Below, piece by piece: positions 56,614 to 64,000 of a DNA stretch of 64,000 bases. Within the stretch, counting starts at the first letter, position 1, and every line of letters begins with the position of its first letter. A program made the translations under genes and the position numbers. Where the stretch lies: assembly GCF_001646785.1 (NCBI RefSeq), contig NZ_LRRH01000001.1, positions 62,001 through 126,000 on the forward strand, read 5' to 3'. The notes below the pieces were generated by a model. It was not told where the DNA came from, did no database searches, and was given only the letters and a program-made list of their open reading frames with translations. Source of the stretch: Rhodococcus phenolicus (GTDB lineage Bacteria; Actinomycetota; Actinomycetes; Mycobacteriales; Mycobacteriaceae).

Positions 56614-57490
56614 CGTCCACCTCTGCCATCGTGTTCTCATCGGGGGTTTCCGACGGATCGTCGGGGGTTACGGGCCGACGGCGTCCGATGCGGGCGAGCA
56701 GCCGGACGATCAGGTAGACGACGCCCGCACCGACGAGGAGGAACACGATCCACGGGAGGGCGACCCCGAGCGCGACGATCGAATCACCGACCGCGGAACG
56801 CAGGTGGTCCCAGCCCGCGACCACCCCGTCCCAGAAACTGTCGCGATCGTCGGGACGGCGCGGTTCGGCGCTGATGTCGACGATGAGGGTGGACAGGTCG
56901 ATCTGGTCCGACAGGTACCGCTGCTGCGCGGTGAGGCTGTCCAGCTCGGCCTGACGGTCCGCCAGCGCGTTCTCCGCTTCGATGAGATCGGCAGTGTTCG
57001 CGGCGGACGCCATCAGTGCCCGCAGCCGGTCCACCGACGCCTGCAGGGCGGAGATCCGGGCCTCGAGGTCGGTGTACTGCAGGGTGACGTCGTCGCGGGT
57101 GGTGGTCAGGCTGGTCACCTCACCGAGTCCGCGGAGCTCGTCGACGGTGCCCTCGAGCCGGTCCGCCGGCACCCGCACCGTGAGCACGCTGCTGATCTCC
57201 GGTTGTTCGGTGACGGAGTCGACGCGCCCGCCCGAGTCCTCGACGATCGTCACGACCTGCCGTCCGGCGGCGACGGGATCGGCGGCGGTGAGCATCAGTT
57301 GTCCGGTGACGATCTCCTTGCGTTCGGTGACCTGCGTGTCGGACGGCGCGGATTCGCGGGTGCCGTCGGCGAGGGACGGCGAGGCCGGAACGGACCCGGC
57401 CGGACCGCCCCCGGAATCGGTGTCTGTTCCACCGCAACCGGTGACGAGCAGAGCCATCGCCGTGACCAGGACCACCAGCAGCCGTCGCAT
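56606..57490 (-). CDS. DUF4349 lipoprotein, membrane-anchored
   Basis: A 294-residue protein. A lipoprotein signal (LLVVLVTAMALLVTGC) ends in lipobox VTGC. The DUF4349 region follows: TGQLMLTAADPVAAGRQVVTIVEDSGGRV and SLTTTRDDVTLQYTDLEARISALQASVDRL, with a coiled-coil helix around residues 140-185. A C-terminal helix (VALPWIVFLLVGAGVVYLIVRLL) anchors it, and a charged tail extends into the cytoplasm. It is coupled to the downstream DUF3298 lipoprotein and begins 10 bases after the dnaE2 stop. Confidence 0.86.
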   Translation of the reverse strand: MRRLLVVLVTAMALLVTGCGGTDTDSGGGPAGSVPASPSLADGTRESAPSDTQVTERKEIVTGQLMLTAADPVAAGRQVVTIVEDSGGRVDSVTEQPEISSVLTVRVPADRLEGTVDELRGLGEVTSLTTTRDDVTLQYTDLEARISALQASVDRLRALMASAANTADLIEAENALADRQAELDSLTAQQRYLSDQIDLSTLIVDISAEPRRPDDRDSFWDGVVAGWDHLRSAVGDSIVALGVALPWIVFLLVGAGVVYLIVRLLARIGRRRPVTPDDPSETPDENTMAEVDDE

Positions 57491-57500
57491 GGCGGCGATC

Positions 57501-60500
57501 CTAACGAAAGTCGCGGGACTTCCCCGCCATTCGCAGATCCATCCGCTGCAGCCGGTCCGCGACGACGGTGACCGCGCCCTCCGCGTTCTGTACCCGTCCG
57601 CGCACCAGCAGCGCCGGGGCGGTGTGCGCGAGGGTGCGGTACTTCGCCCACAGGCCCACCGAGCACACCACGTTCACCATGCCCGTCTCGTCCTCGAGGT
57701 TGAGGAACGTGACGCCCGCGGCGGTCGCAGGCCGCTGCCGGTGGGTGACGGCACCCCCGACGAGCACCCGCTGTCCGTCGGGCACCTGCAACAGCCGTCC
57801 GGCGGGCACGACGCCGAGCGCGTCGAGTTGCGGGCGCAGGAACTGGGTGGGGTAACTGTCCGGCGACACTCCCGTGGCCCACACGTCCGCCGCGGCGAGT
57901 TCGACGTCGCTCATGCCGGGCAGCGCGGGGGCCTGCGTGGACGCCCCGATGCCGGGAAGCCGTCCGGGGCGTTGCGCTGCCGCCGCACCCGCTGCCCACA
58001 GTGCTTCGCGACGGGTGATGCCGAAACCGGCGAGCGCTCCCCCGGTGGCGAGCGATTCGGCCTGCGCGGTGCTCAATTCGATTCGCTCGGTCAGGTCCGG
58101 GAACGAGGTGTAGGGGCCGTGCGCGTCGCGTTCGGTGACGATCCGCTCGGCCAGTGCGTCGCCGATGTGCCGGACCGCGCCGAGGCCGAGCCGTACCTCC
58201 CGGCCCCGGTTCTCGGTGGTGGCGTGCGCGAGGCTCGCGTTGACGTCCGGGCCGTGCACGGGCACCCCGTGCCGGCGGGCATCGGCGACGAGGGACTGCG
58301 GAGAGTAGAACCCCATCGGCTGAGCGCGCAGCAGGCCGGCGCAGAACGCCGCCGGATGATGCAGTTTGAACCAGGCGGAATAGAACACCAGCGACGCGAA
58401 ACTCTGCGAATGACTTTCCGGAAAACCGAAATTCGCGAAAGCATACAACTTCTCGTAGATGCGGTCGGCGACGTCGCCGGTGATGCCGTGCCGCTCGCGC
58501 ATGCCCTCGTAGAGCCGGCCGCGCAACCGTTCCATCTTCTCCGTCGACCGTTTCGCGCCCATCGCTCGGCGCAGCTGGTCGGCTTCGGCGGCGGTGAACC
58601 CGGCAGCGTCGACGGCCATCTGCATCAGCTGTTCCTGGAACAACGGCACCCCGAGGGTCCGTTTCAGCGACTTCTCGAGGCACGGATGGTCGTAGGTGAC
58701 GGGTTCGAGGTCGTTCCGGCGCCGGATGTAGGGGTGAACGGACCCGCCCTGGATCGGCCCGGGCCGGATCAGCGCGACCTCGACCACCAGGTCGTAGAAC
58801 TTCCGCGGTTTCAGCCGCGGAAGCGTCGCCATCTGTGCCCGCGACTCCACCTGGAACACTCCCACCGAGTCCGCGCGGCACAACATGTCGTAGACGCCGC
58901 GCTCGGTGAGATCGAGCTGCGCGAGATCGACGGTGACGCCTTCGTTCTCGGCGACCAGATCGATCATGTAGTGCAGCGCGGAGAGCATGCCGAGACCGAG
59001 CAGGTCGAACTTGACGAGTCCGGCTGCGGCGCAGTCGTCCTTGTCCCACTGCAGCACGCTGCGACCGGGCATCCGGGCCCACTCGACCGGGCACACGTCG
59101 GCGATGGGCCGGTCGCAGATGACCATGCCACCGGAGTGGATGCCCAGGTGCCGCGGCAGTCCTTCGATCTGCGCGGCGAGTTCGAGCACCGGGCGCGGGA
59201 TGTCGGTGTCGGTCTCTGCGGCGACGCCGTGCCAGCGGCTGACCTGCCGGCTCCACGCGTCCTGCTGGCCCTGCGAGTGACCGAGCGCGCGGGCCATGTC
59301 GCGGACGGCGGATTTGCCGCGGTAAGTGATGACGTTGGCGACCTGCGCGGCGTATTCGCGCCCGTATTTGCTGTAGACGTGCTGGATGGCCTCTTCGCGG
59401 CGGTCGGATTCGATGTCGATGTCGATGTCCGGGGGGCCGTCACGTTCCGGGGACAGGAACCGCTCGAAGAGCAGTTCGTTGCGGACCGGATCGACGTTGG
59501 TGATGCCGATGGCGTGACACACGGCCGAGTTCGCCGCCGAACCTCTTCCCTGGCACAGGATGTCGTTGTTCTTGCAGAACGTGACGATGTCGTGCACGAC
59601 GAGGAAGTAGCCGGGGAAATCGAGCCGGCCGATGATGTCGAGTTCGTGTTCGAGCTGGCGGTACGCGGCCGGATTGCGTTCCGGCGGGCCGTAGCGGCGG
59701 TGCGCGCCGTCGAAGGTGAGCCGGCGCAGCCAGCTGAGTTCGGTGTGACCGGCGGGCACGTCGAACGGCGGTAGGTTCGGCGCGATGAGCCGCAGGTCGA
59801 AGGCGCATTCGCGGCCGAGTTCCGCGGCGTGGCGCACGGCGCCGGGGTGGGCGGCGAACAGGGCTGCCATCTCGGCGCCGGAACGCAGGTGCCCGCCGCC
59901 GGTCGGGGCGAGCCGGCCGGCGGCGTCGTCGAGGCTCTGCCGATCGTGGATCGCGGCCATCGCCATCGCGAGCCGCCTGCGGGACGGGTCCGCGAAGTGC
60001 GCGGCGGTACTCGCGATGCACGACAGCCCGTGTGCGGCGGCGAGTGCGGCCAGTGCGGCATTGCGCTCGTCGTCGTCGGGCAGGCCGTGGCAGGTCAGTT
60101 CGACTGTGACGCGGCCGGCGCCGAACCGGTCGATCAGATCGCGCAGGGCGACCGCGGCCGCGTCGGGACCGCCGGCCTCGAGGGCCCGCCGGACGTGCCC
60201 GCGACGACAACCGGTCAGGATCTGCCAGTGGTCGCCGGCCGCGTCGGCAAGCGCATCGAGGTCGTAGCGGGGGGCGCCTTTGGTACCGCCGGCGAGGTGC
60301 GCGGCGGCGATCTGCCGGGACAGCCGCCGGTAACCTTCCTGCCCGCGGGCCAGGACCAGCAGGTGCGCGTCGTCGAGGGTGAGCTCGGCACCGAAGACGG
60401 TGGGCACCTTCAGTTCCCGTGCGGCCTCCGCGAACCGGACGACTCCGTACATGCCGTCGTGGTCGGTGAGTGCGAGTGCTTCGAGGCCGAGCCGCGCGGC

Positions 60501-60746
60501 TTCCTCGACGAGTTCCTCAGGCGTGGAGGCGCCGTCGAGGAAGCTGAACGCCGAATGGGTGTGCAGTTCGGCGTACGGCACGACCGGCCCGTCCGGCCGT
60601 CGCACCCGCGCCTCGTACTCCGGGCGGGTGCGCGACCAGGCCGGGCTGTCGCCGCCGTTGCCGGGGAACTCCGGCTCGCGGCGGGGACGGCCGGACAGGA
60701 CGCGTTCCAGTTCGGCCCAGGTGGGCGGGCCGTTACTCCACCCCAT
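57501..60746 (-). CDS. dnaE2: Error-prone DNA polymerase III alpha subunit DnaE2
   Basis: A 1081-residue translesion polymerase of the C-family that copies damaged DNA in concert with ImuA'/ImuB. The PHP domain begins AELHTHSAFSFLDGAS with H62/H64, and the catalytic Asp triad is in GPPDIDIDIESDRREE. The palm/fingers part (HYMIDLVAENEG to FQEQLMQMAVDAAG) and an OB-fold region (VLVGGAVTHRQRP, TFLNLEDETGMVNVVC) complete it. It is shorter than the replicative DnaE1 (about 1180). A perfect LexA box lies 18-33 bases before the start, so it is SOS-regulated. Matches Rv3370c. Confidence 0.95.
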   Translation of the reverse strand: MGWSNGPPTWAELERVLSGRPRREPEFPGNGGDSPAWSRTRPEYEARVRRPDGPVVPYAELHTHSAFSFLDGASTPEELVEEAARLGLEALALTDHDGMYGVVRFAEAARELKVPTVFGAELTLDDAHLLVLARGQEGYRRLSRQIAAAHLAGGTKGAPRYDLDALADAAGDHWQILTGCRRGHVRRALEAGGPDAAAVALRDLIDRFGAGRVTVELTCHGLPDDDERNAALAALAAAHGLSCIASTAAHFADPSRRRLAMAMAAIHDRQSLDDAAGRLAPTGGGHLRSGAEMAALFAAHPGAVRHAAELGRECAFDLRLIAPNLPPFDVPAGHTELSWLRRLTFDGAHRRYGPPERNPAAYRQLEHELDIIGRLDFPGYFLVVHDIVTFCKNNDILCQGRGSAANSAVCHAIGITNVDPVRNELLFERFLSPERDGPPDIDIDIESDRREEAIQHVYSKYGREYAAQVANVITYRGKSAVRDMARALGHSQGQQDAWSRQVSRWHGVAAETDTDIPRPVLELAAQIEGLPRHLGIHSGGMVICDRPIADVCPVEWARMPGRSVLQWDKDDCAAAGLVKFDLLGLGMLSALHYMIDLVAENEGVTVDLAQLDLTERGVYDMLCRADSVGVFQVESRAQMATLPRLKPRKFYDLVVEVALIRPGPIQGGSVHPYIRRRNDLEPVTYDHPCLEKSLKRTLGVPLFQEQLMQMAVDAAGFTAAEADQLRRAMGAKRSTEKMERLRGRLYEGMRERHGITGDVADRIYEKLYAFANFGFPESHSQSFASLVFYSAWFKLHHPAAFCAGLLRAQPMGFYSPQSLVADARRHGVPVHGPDVNASLAHATTENRGREVRLGLGAVRHIGDALAERIVTERDAHGPYTSFPDLTERIELSTAQAESLATGGALAGFGITRREALWAAGAAAAQRPGRLPGIGASTQAPALPGMSDVELAAADVWATGVSPDSYPTQFLRPQLDALGVVPAGRLLQVPDGQRVLVGGAVTHRQRPATAAGVTFLNLEDETGMVNVVCSVGLWAKYRTLAHTAPALLVRGRVQNAEGAVTVVADRLQRMDLRMAGKSRDFR

Positions 60747-60763
60747 GCACCCACACCCCGAAC

Positions 60764-60779
60764 TCGAACACGCGTTCGA
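60764..60779. promoter_or_regulatory. LexA (SOS) box of dnaE2
   Basis: TCGAACACGCGTTCGA is a 16-base perfect palindrome and matches the actinobacterial SOS consensus CGAACRNRYGTTYG at every specified position. It sits 18 bases before the dnaE2 ATG on the minus strand, so LexA would block transcription or the initiation region. DnaE2 induction by DNA damage through LexA is known in mycobacteria. Confidence 0.88.
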
Positions 60780-60878
60780 TCATAGCGGATTCTCGTGCGC
60801 CGGACTCACCGGCAGGGTCCCGGAGTTCCCGATCCGGCGGGGGTGGCGAGAACGACTTCGATCGCTCGCCACGCACGG

Positions 60879-61970
60879 TCATGCATCTGCGAGGCAGTAG
60901 GCAGCGGTTGCCATCGCAGCGAACCCGAGAAAACCGTCGTCGTCTCCGGAGGCCCTGAGCAGGGTGAGGCCACGGCCGTTGTCGTGGCGATAGGCGTAGG
61001 TGACGTAGCCGAGCAACTGCCCGCCGTGTCCCCACAACTGTCCGCCACACGGGAGATCGAACCGTTCGAGCCCGAGACCGTAGTGGAATCCCATCCCCAT
61101 CGGGACGGTCGTGCGCATCTCGGCGAGAGTCGGCGCGGTGAGCAGGCGGCCGCCCAGCAGCGCATCGAGAAATGTCGCCAGGTCGTCACTGGTCGAGATC
61201 ATTTCGCCGGCAGCCCAGTCGAGGGTCTCGTTCTGCTCCGTGACGTCCACCCGGCGACCGTCGTCGAGTTCGACCACGGCGCGGATCGCGGGTTCCGGGA
61301 GGCTGGCGTCGGAGCCGGGCACGGAGGTGCCGGTCAAGGCGAGCGGTTGCAGGATGCGTCGTTCGATCTCGGTCCCGTAGGGCCGGCCGGTGACCGCCTC
61401 GATCAGGAGGCCCGCGACGATGTAGTTGGTGTTGGAATACCGGAACCTCTCGCCCGGAGAGAAGTCCGGCGGGCGGGTGAACGCCTGTTGCAGCAGTTCG
61501 TCGGGTGTGTAGTCGCGGAACCTGTCGTCACCGCGCCAGCGGTTGGTCGACCAGCCTTCCGCCTTCATGTAATCCGGGATCCCGCTCGTGTGCTGGAGGA
61601 CCTGACGAACGGTGATCCCCTCTCCTCCTCGAACTGCACCGGGCAGGTACGTCTCGACAGGGGAATCGAGTTCCAGCCGGTCTTCGTCGACCAGCTGCAG
61701 CACCACCGTGGCGACGAGTGTCTTGGTGACGCTGCCGATCCGGAAGTGCTCGGATCCGGTGACGGGATTTCCGGATCCCGGCTCGCGTACACCCGCGGTC
61801 CATGTCGTCCCGTCCACGGTGAGCACGGTCGCCGAGGTCCCCGAAGGGACACCGACGAGCAGGGAAATCGTCTGGTCACGGGCCGAGGCCAGGGCTGTCG
61901 CACCGATCGCCCCGAGCGTCAGGGTTGTCACCAGCGCTGCGATTGCGAGCCGTCGGGCGGATTCGATCAT
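60879..61970 (-). CDS. Serine hydrolase, class C beta-lactamase/DD-peptidase family
   Basis: A 363-residue exported enzyme. A signal peptide (RRLAIAALVTTLTLGAIGATA) with cleavage near residue 30 precedes the catalytic domain. S80-V-T-K83 (FRIGSVTKTL) is the SxxK motif, YSNTNY the YxN motif, and HGGQ the third (HxG) motif. This group includes beta-lactamases, esterases and D-peptide hydrolases, so resistance is not implied. ATG at 61970; a GTG nine bases upstream is an alternative. It is downstream of the two-component genes by 144 bases on the same strand. Confidence 0.85.
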   Translation of the reverse strand: MIESARRLAIAALVTTLTLGAIGATALASARDQTISLLVGVPSGTSATVLTVDGTTWTAGVREPGSGNPVTGSEHFRIGSVTKTLVATVVLQLVDEDRLELDSPVETYLPGAVRGGEGITVRQVLQHTSGIPDYMKAEGWSTNRWRGDDRFRDYTPDELLQQAFTRPPDFSPGERFRYSNTNYIVAGLLIEAVTGRPYGTEIERRILQPLALTGTSVPGSDASLPEPAIRAVVELDDGRRVDVTEQNETLDWAAGEMISTSDDLATFLDALLGGRLLTAPTLAEMRTTVPMGMGFHYGLGLERFDLPCGGQLWGHGGQLLGYVTYAYRHDNGRGLTLLRASGDDDGFLGFAAMATAAYCLADA

Positions 61971-62114
61971 CGAAGTCACGTGAACAACGCTAGGAACTTG
62001 TCGCGCTGTTCCCACTGCGGACAGCCGCCGTATTCGTGGCGGATTCCGGCCCGACCGGCACTGCGGTTTTCCCCAGGCGTGCACGCACGGCCCGACGGGC
62101 AGGCAGACACTGCA

Positions 62115-62840
62115 TCACCGGCCTGCGTCAGTGCTGCCCGGGAGATCCGTTCGTGCAGCAATCCTCCCGCCGACGTCGGAACCACCGATCCTGCTGGTGC
62201 TTTCGAGATACAGCAGGACCGCACGCACCCGCCTGCTTCGGTCCGCGTCCCGGGGCAGATCGAGTTTGGTGAAGATCGAGTTGACGTGCTTTTCCACGGC
62301 GCTGACCGACATGTGGAGCCGGTCGGCGATACCCGTGTTCGTCAACCCCTGGGCGAGCGTTTCGAGCACCTCACGTTCGCGTGCGGTGAGTCCGGCGATC
62401 GGATCGGATCGTCGCGCCCTGGTGAACAGCTGCCGGACGACTTCGGGGTCGAACGCGGTGCCACCCGCAGCGACTCGCTCGAGGTCGGTGAGAAACGCCC
62501 CGACGTCCGAGACGCGGTCCTTGAGCAGATACCCGACCCCGCCCAATCCGCTCGTCAGCAGGGTCGTCGCGTTGCGATGCTCGACGTACTGGGACAGAAC
62601 GAGCACGGCGAGATCGGGATGTTCCGCCTTCAGCCGATGGGCGGCGTCGATGCCCTCCGTCGAGAAGGTCGGCGGCATCCGCACATCAAGCAGAACGAGA
62701 TCGGGGACCTCACGCGACACGGCGTGATGCAGTTCGACAGCGTTGCCCACGGAGGCCACCACGTCGTGACCCTCGTCGGCGAGCAACCGGGACAGGCCCT
62801 CCCGGAGAAGGGCCGAGTCCTCGGCGATCACGATGCGCAC
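62115..62840 (-). CDS. NarL/FixJ family response regulator
   Basis: A 241-residue regulator. The receiver domain has D52 (LLDVRMPP) as phosphate acceptor with E7/D8 acidic pocket residues, S84 (LVLSQYV) as the conserved Ser/Thr-type and K105-region KD. The C-terminal LuxR helix-turn-helix (LTAREREVLETLAQGLTNTGIADRLHMSV then VEKHVNSIF) binds DNA. The GTG start (62840) overlaps the end of the histidine kinase gene by 13 bases. The last 25 residues are Gly/Arg-rich. Confidence 0.9.
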   Translation of the reverse strand: MRIVIAEDSALLREGLSRLLADEGHDVVASVGNAVELHHAVSREVPDLVLLDVRMPPTFSTEGIDAAHRLKAEHPDLAVLVLSQYVEHRNATTLLTSGLGGVGYLLKDRVSDVGAFLTDLERVAAGGTAFDPEVVRQLFTRARRSDPIAGLTAREREVLETLAQGLTNTGIADRLHMSVSAVEKHVNSIFTKLDLPRDADRSRRVRAVLLYLESTSRIGGSDVGGRIAARTDLPGSTDAGR

Positions 62841-63925
62841 GGAATCCTCGCTTCCACGACGGTCGGCCCTCCCGCAGGACTGTGGACCGACAGTGTGCCG
62901 TCGAGAGCGGCGACACGGCGCTGCAGACCGGTCAGGCCCGAGCCGGACGGATCGGCACCTCCGGACCCGTCGTCGATCACCGTGAGGGTGACCGCGCACC
63001 CACCGGCAGTGGCGGTCACGGCGACCCGTTCGGCACCGGAGTGTTTGGTCGCGTTCGTGACGGCTTCGGCAGCAACGTAGTACACCGCGGCCGCGACATC
63101 GTGAGGTGGTTCCGAGGTGATCCGCAGATCCAGGTCGACAGGCAGGAACGTGTGCGCCGACAACCCTTCCAGAGCTGCGACGAGTCCGTGTTCGTCGAGC
63201 ACCGCCGGATAGATCCGCCACGCCACGTCGCGTAGTTCTGCAAGCAGTGCCTGCGCCTGGGCGACCGCGTGGTCGAGGTCGGCCACCAGGTCGTCGTCAC
63301 CGCGCTCGGCCTTGCGGCGCGTCCGGCCGATGGCGAGGGCCAGCGCCACGACTCGTTGCTGCACGTCGTCGTGGAGGGCACGTTCGATTCGGCGTCGCTC
63401 GTCGTCGATCGCGGCGACGACGTCCGCGCGGGTGCGCTGGAGTTCACGCAGCCGGTTCTGGGCTGTGTCGCCGTCGAGGGTGCGGAGTGCCAGCCGAACG
63501 TCCCACTGCCCCACGATCATCGCCAGTCGCACCGCGAGGTAGACCGCGATCGCGGCGACGACGAGTGCCACGATTCCGTCAGCCGGCGGGATGCGGCCGC
63601 CGAGCAGCAGGACGATGCTCCAGGCCGCGTACCCGGAGCCGGCAGCCAGGACCACGACGACGGCGATGCCGGCCGGAAGGCCGTAGACCAGACGGCCGAG
63701 CAGGTACCCCGCCGGGTCGCGATCCGGAAGGTCGCGGACGGCCTCGGCCCCGTACCAGTGAGCCAGGCGCCCACGCTCCCTCGCCACTGCTCGGCACAGC
63801 AATTCCTGCCTTCCCCCCGCCAGCGCCGCAACACCCGGCACGGCGGCGGCCGTGCCGAGCACACTCCCGGCGACGGCACGACAGGAATCCTCGAGCGGAC
63901 GTCGGAGATGTCGAATCACGGTCAC
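62828..63925 (-). CDS. Sensor histidine kinase, NarL-partner type
   Basis: A 365-residue kinase. Two hydrophobic segments at residues about 85-110 and 117-138 with only a short external loop, then the HisKA_3 dimerisation helix with H185 (RRIERALHDDVQQRVV). The ATP-binding domain has EAVTNATKHSGAE (N-box) and TVIDDGSGG plus GSGLTGLQRRVAAL (G-boxes). The tiny sensor part suggests it senses the membrane or an intramembrane signal. GTG start (63925) overlaps the end of the preceding gene at the window edge. Its partner regulator follows with a 13-base overlap. Confidence 0.9.
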   Translation of the reverse strand: MTVIRHLRRPLEDSCRAVAGSVLGTAAAVPGVAALAGGRQELLCRAVARERGRLAHWYGAEAVRDLPDRDPAGYLLGRLVYGLPAGIAVVVVLAAGSGYAAWSIVLLLGGRIPPADGIVALVVAAIAVYLAVRLAMIVGQWDVRLALRTLDGDTAQNRLRELQRTRADVVAAIDDERRRIERALHDDVQQRVVALALAIGRTRRKAERGDDDLVADLDHAVAQAQALLAELRDVAWRIYPAVLDEHGLVAALEGLSAHTFLPVDLDLRITSEPPHDVAAAVYYVAAEAVTNATKHSGAERVAVTATAGGCAVTLTVIDDGSGGADPSGSGLTGLQRRVAALDGTLSVHSPAGGPTVVEARIPCAS

Positions 63926-64000
63926 GATCCGACCCTACGGGCACGAAGCGAGCGGATGCGACGGACCACGAACACCGCGACCGCCCCGGCCACGGCGGCG
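63922..64000 (-). CDS. C-terminal end of a membrane protein (cut by window edge)
   Basis: About 25 codons, ending in RRIRSLRARRVGS before TGA. The visible part is a hydrophobic stretch (AVAGAVAVFVVRR) followed by a basic cytoplasmic tail, as at the end of a membrane protein. The TGA overlaps the kinase GTG (GTGA), so this gene leads the two-component operon. No family can be assigned. Confidence 0.6.
   Translation of the reverse strand, partial: AAVAGAVAVFVVRRIRSLRARRVGS

Noticed and set aside
56982-59774. A 930-codon plus-strand frame opposite DUF4349 and dnaE2
   Set aside because: It is antisense to a clear DNA polymerase; its composition (Arg/Gly/Asp-rich) has no domain signature.

Overview
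The window is about 64 kb of very GC-rich chromosome from an actinomycete of the order Mycobacteriales, most likely Rhodococcus. Support: frequent GTG/TTG starts and ATGA/GTGA stop-start overlaps; an MspA-type porin, found in mycolic-acid bacteria; a close counterpart of the Rhodococcus ruber ADH-A alcohol dehydrogenase; an actinobacterial LexA box before dnaE2; and a SAM-IV riboswitch. From memory of the M. tuberculosis H37Rv map, the gene order from lhr to dnaE2 follows Rv3296 to Rv3370c, with insertions and losses. This is therefore mostly core chromosome and not a mobile island. I saw no tRNA or rRNA gene, no insertion sequence, no phage and no CRISPR array.

Layout. 0-8 kb: accessory metabolism (zinc alcohol dehydrogenase with a possible 52-residue upstream protein, metallo-beta-lactamase-fold hydrolase, DUF1360 protein, flavin/PNPOx-fold protein, an unrecognised conserved protein, and a coupled acyl-CoA synthetase and FAD-linked oxidase). 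8-14.4 kb: DUF4383 membrane protein, the helicase Lhr and the DNA glycosylase Nei2. 14.4-24.6 kb: TetR regulator next to a decayed MpaB/DUF2236 gene, divergent glpD and glpK, an aminotransferase, a MerR/VOC pair, LpdA and a gamma-glutamylcyclotransferase-like protein. 24.6-38 kb: two M20 amidohydrolases, a crotonase, then nucleoside and base salvage (purine nucleoside phosphorylase, phosphomutase, upp, add, deoA, cdd), interrupted by a porin gene and by a four-gene module carrying a type VII-associated EspC-like protein and an NlpC/P60 peptidase. 38-41.5 kb: sdhCDAB with a strong terminator. 41.5-50 kb: AraC remnant, alcohol dehydrogenase, a possibly broken secreted gene, YihY, trpS, a secreted-type ribonuclease with a barstar inhibitor coupled to xthA, an MFS exporter and icd. 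50-52.7 kb: SAM-IV riboswitch, Cys-containing leader peptide, metX, DUF3017 and folD. 52.7-64 kb: pentapeptide protein, winged-helix protein, a frameshifted PNPOx gene, trmL, two coupled lipoproteins, dnaE2 with its LexA box, a serine hydrolase and a NarL-type two-component system.

How the genes work together. PNP, phosphomutase, deoA, cdd, add and upp form a salvage set that frees bases and feeds pentose phosphates into central metabolism. GlpK and GlpD feed glycerol to the respiratory chain, where SdhCDAB also works. Icd and Sdh are TCA cycle enzymes. Lhr, Nei2, XthA and DnaE2 are repair functions scattered along the same stretch. The most notable local structures are the ESX-like NlpC/P60 module, the lipoprotein RNase/barstar pair, the metX leader with two tiny reading frames and no metY, a 34-bp near-perfect palindrome between divergent genes, and several decaying genes (DUF2236, AraC, PNPOx, perhaps a secreted protein) that point to recent gene loss or to sequencing errors.
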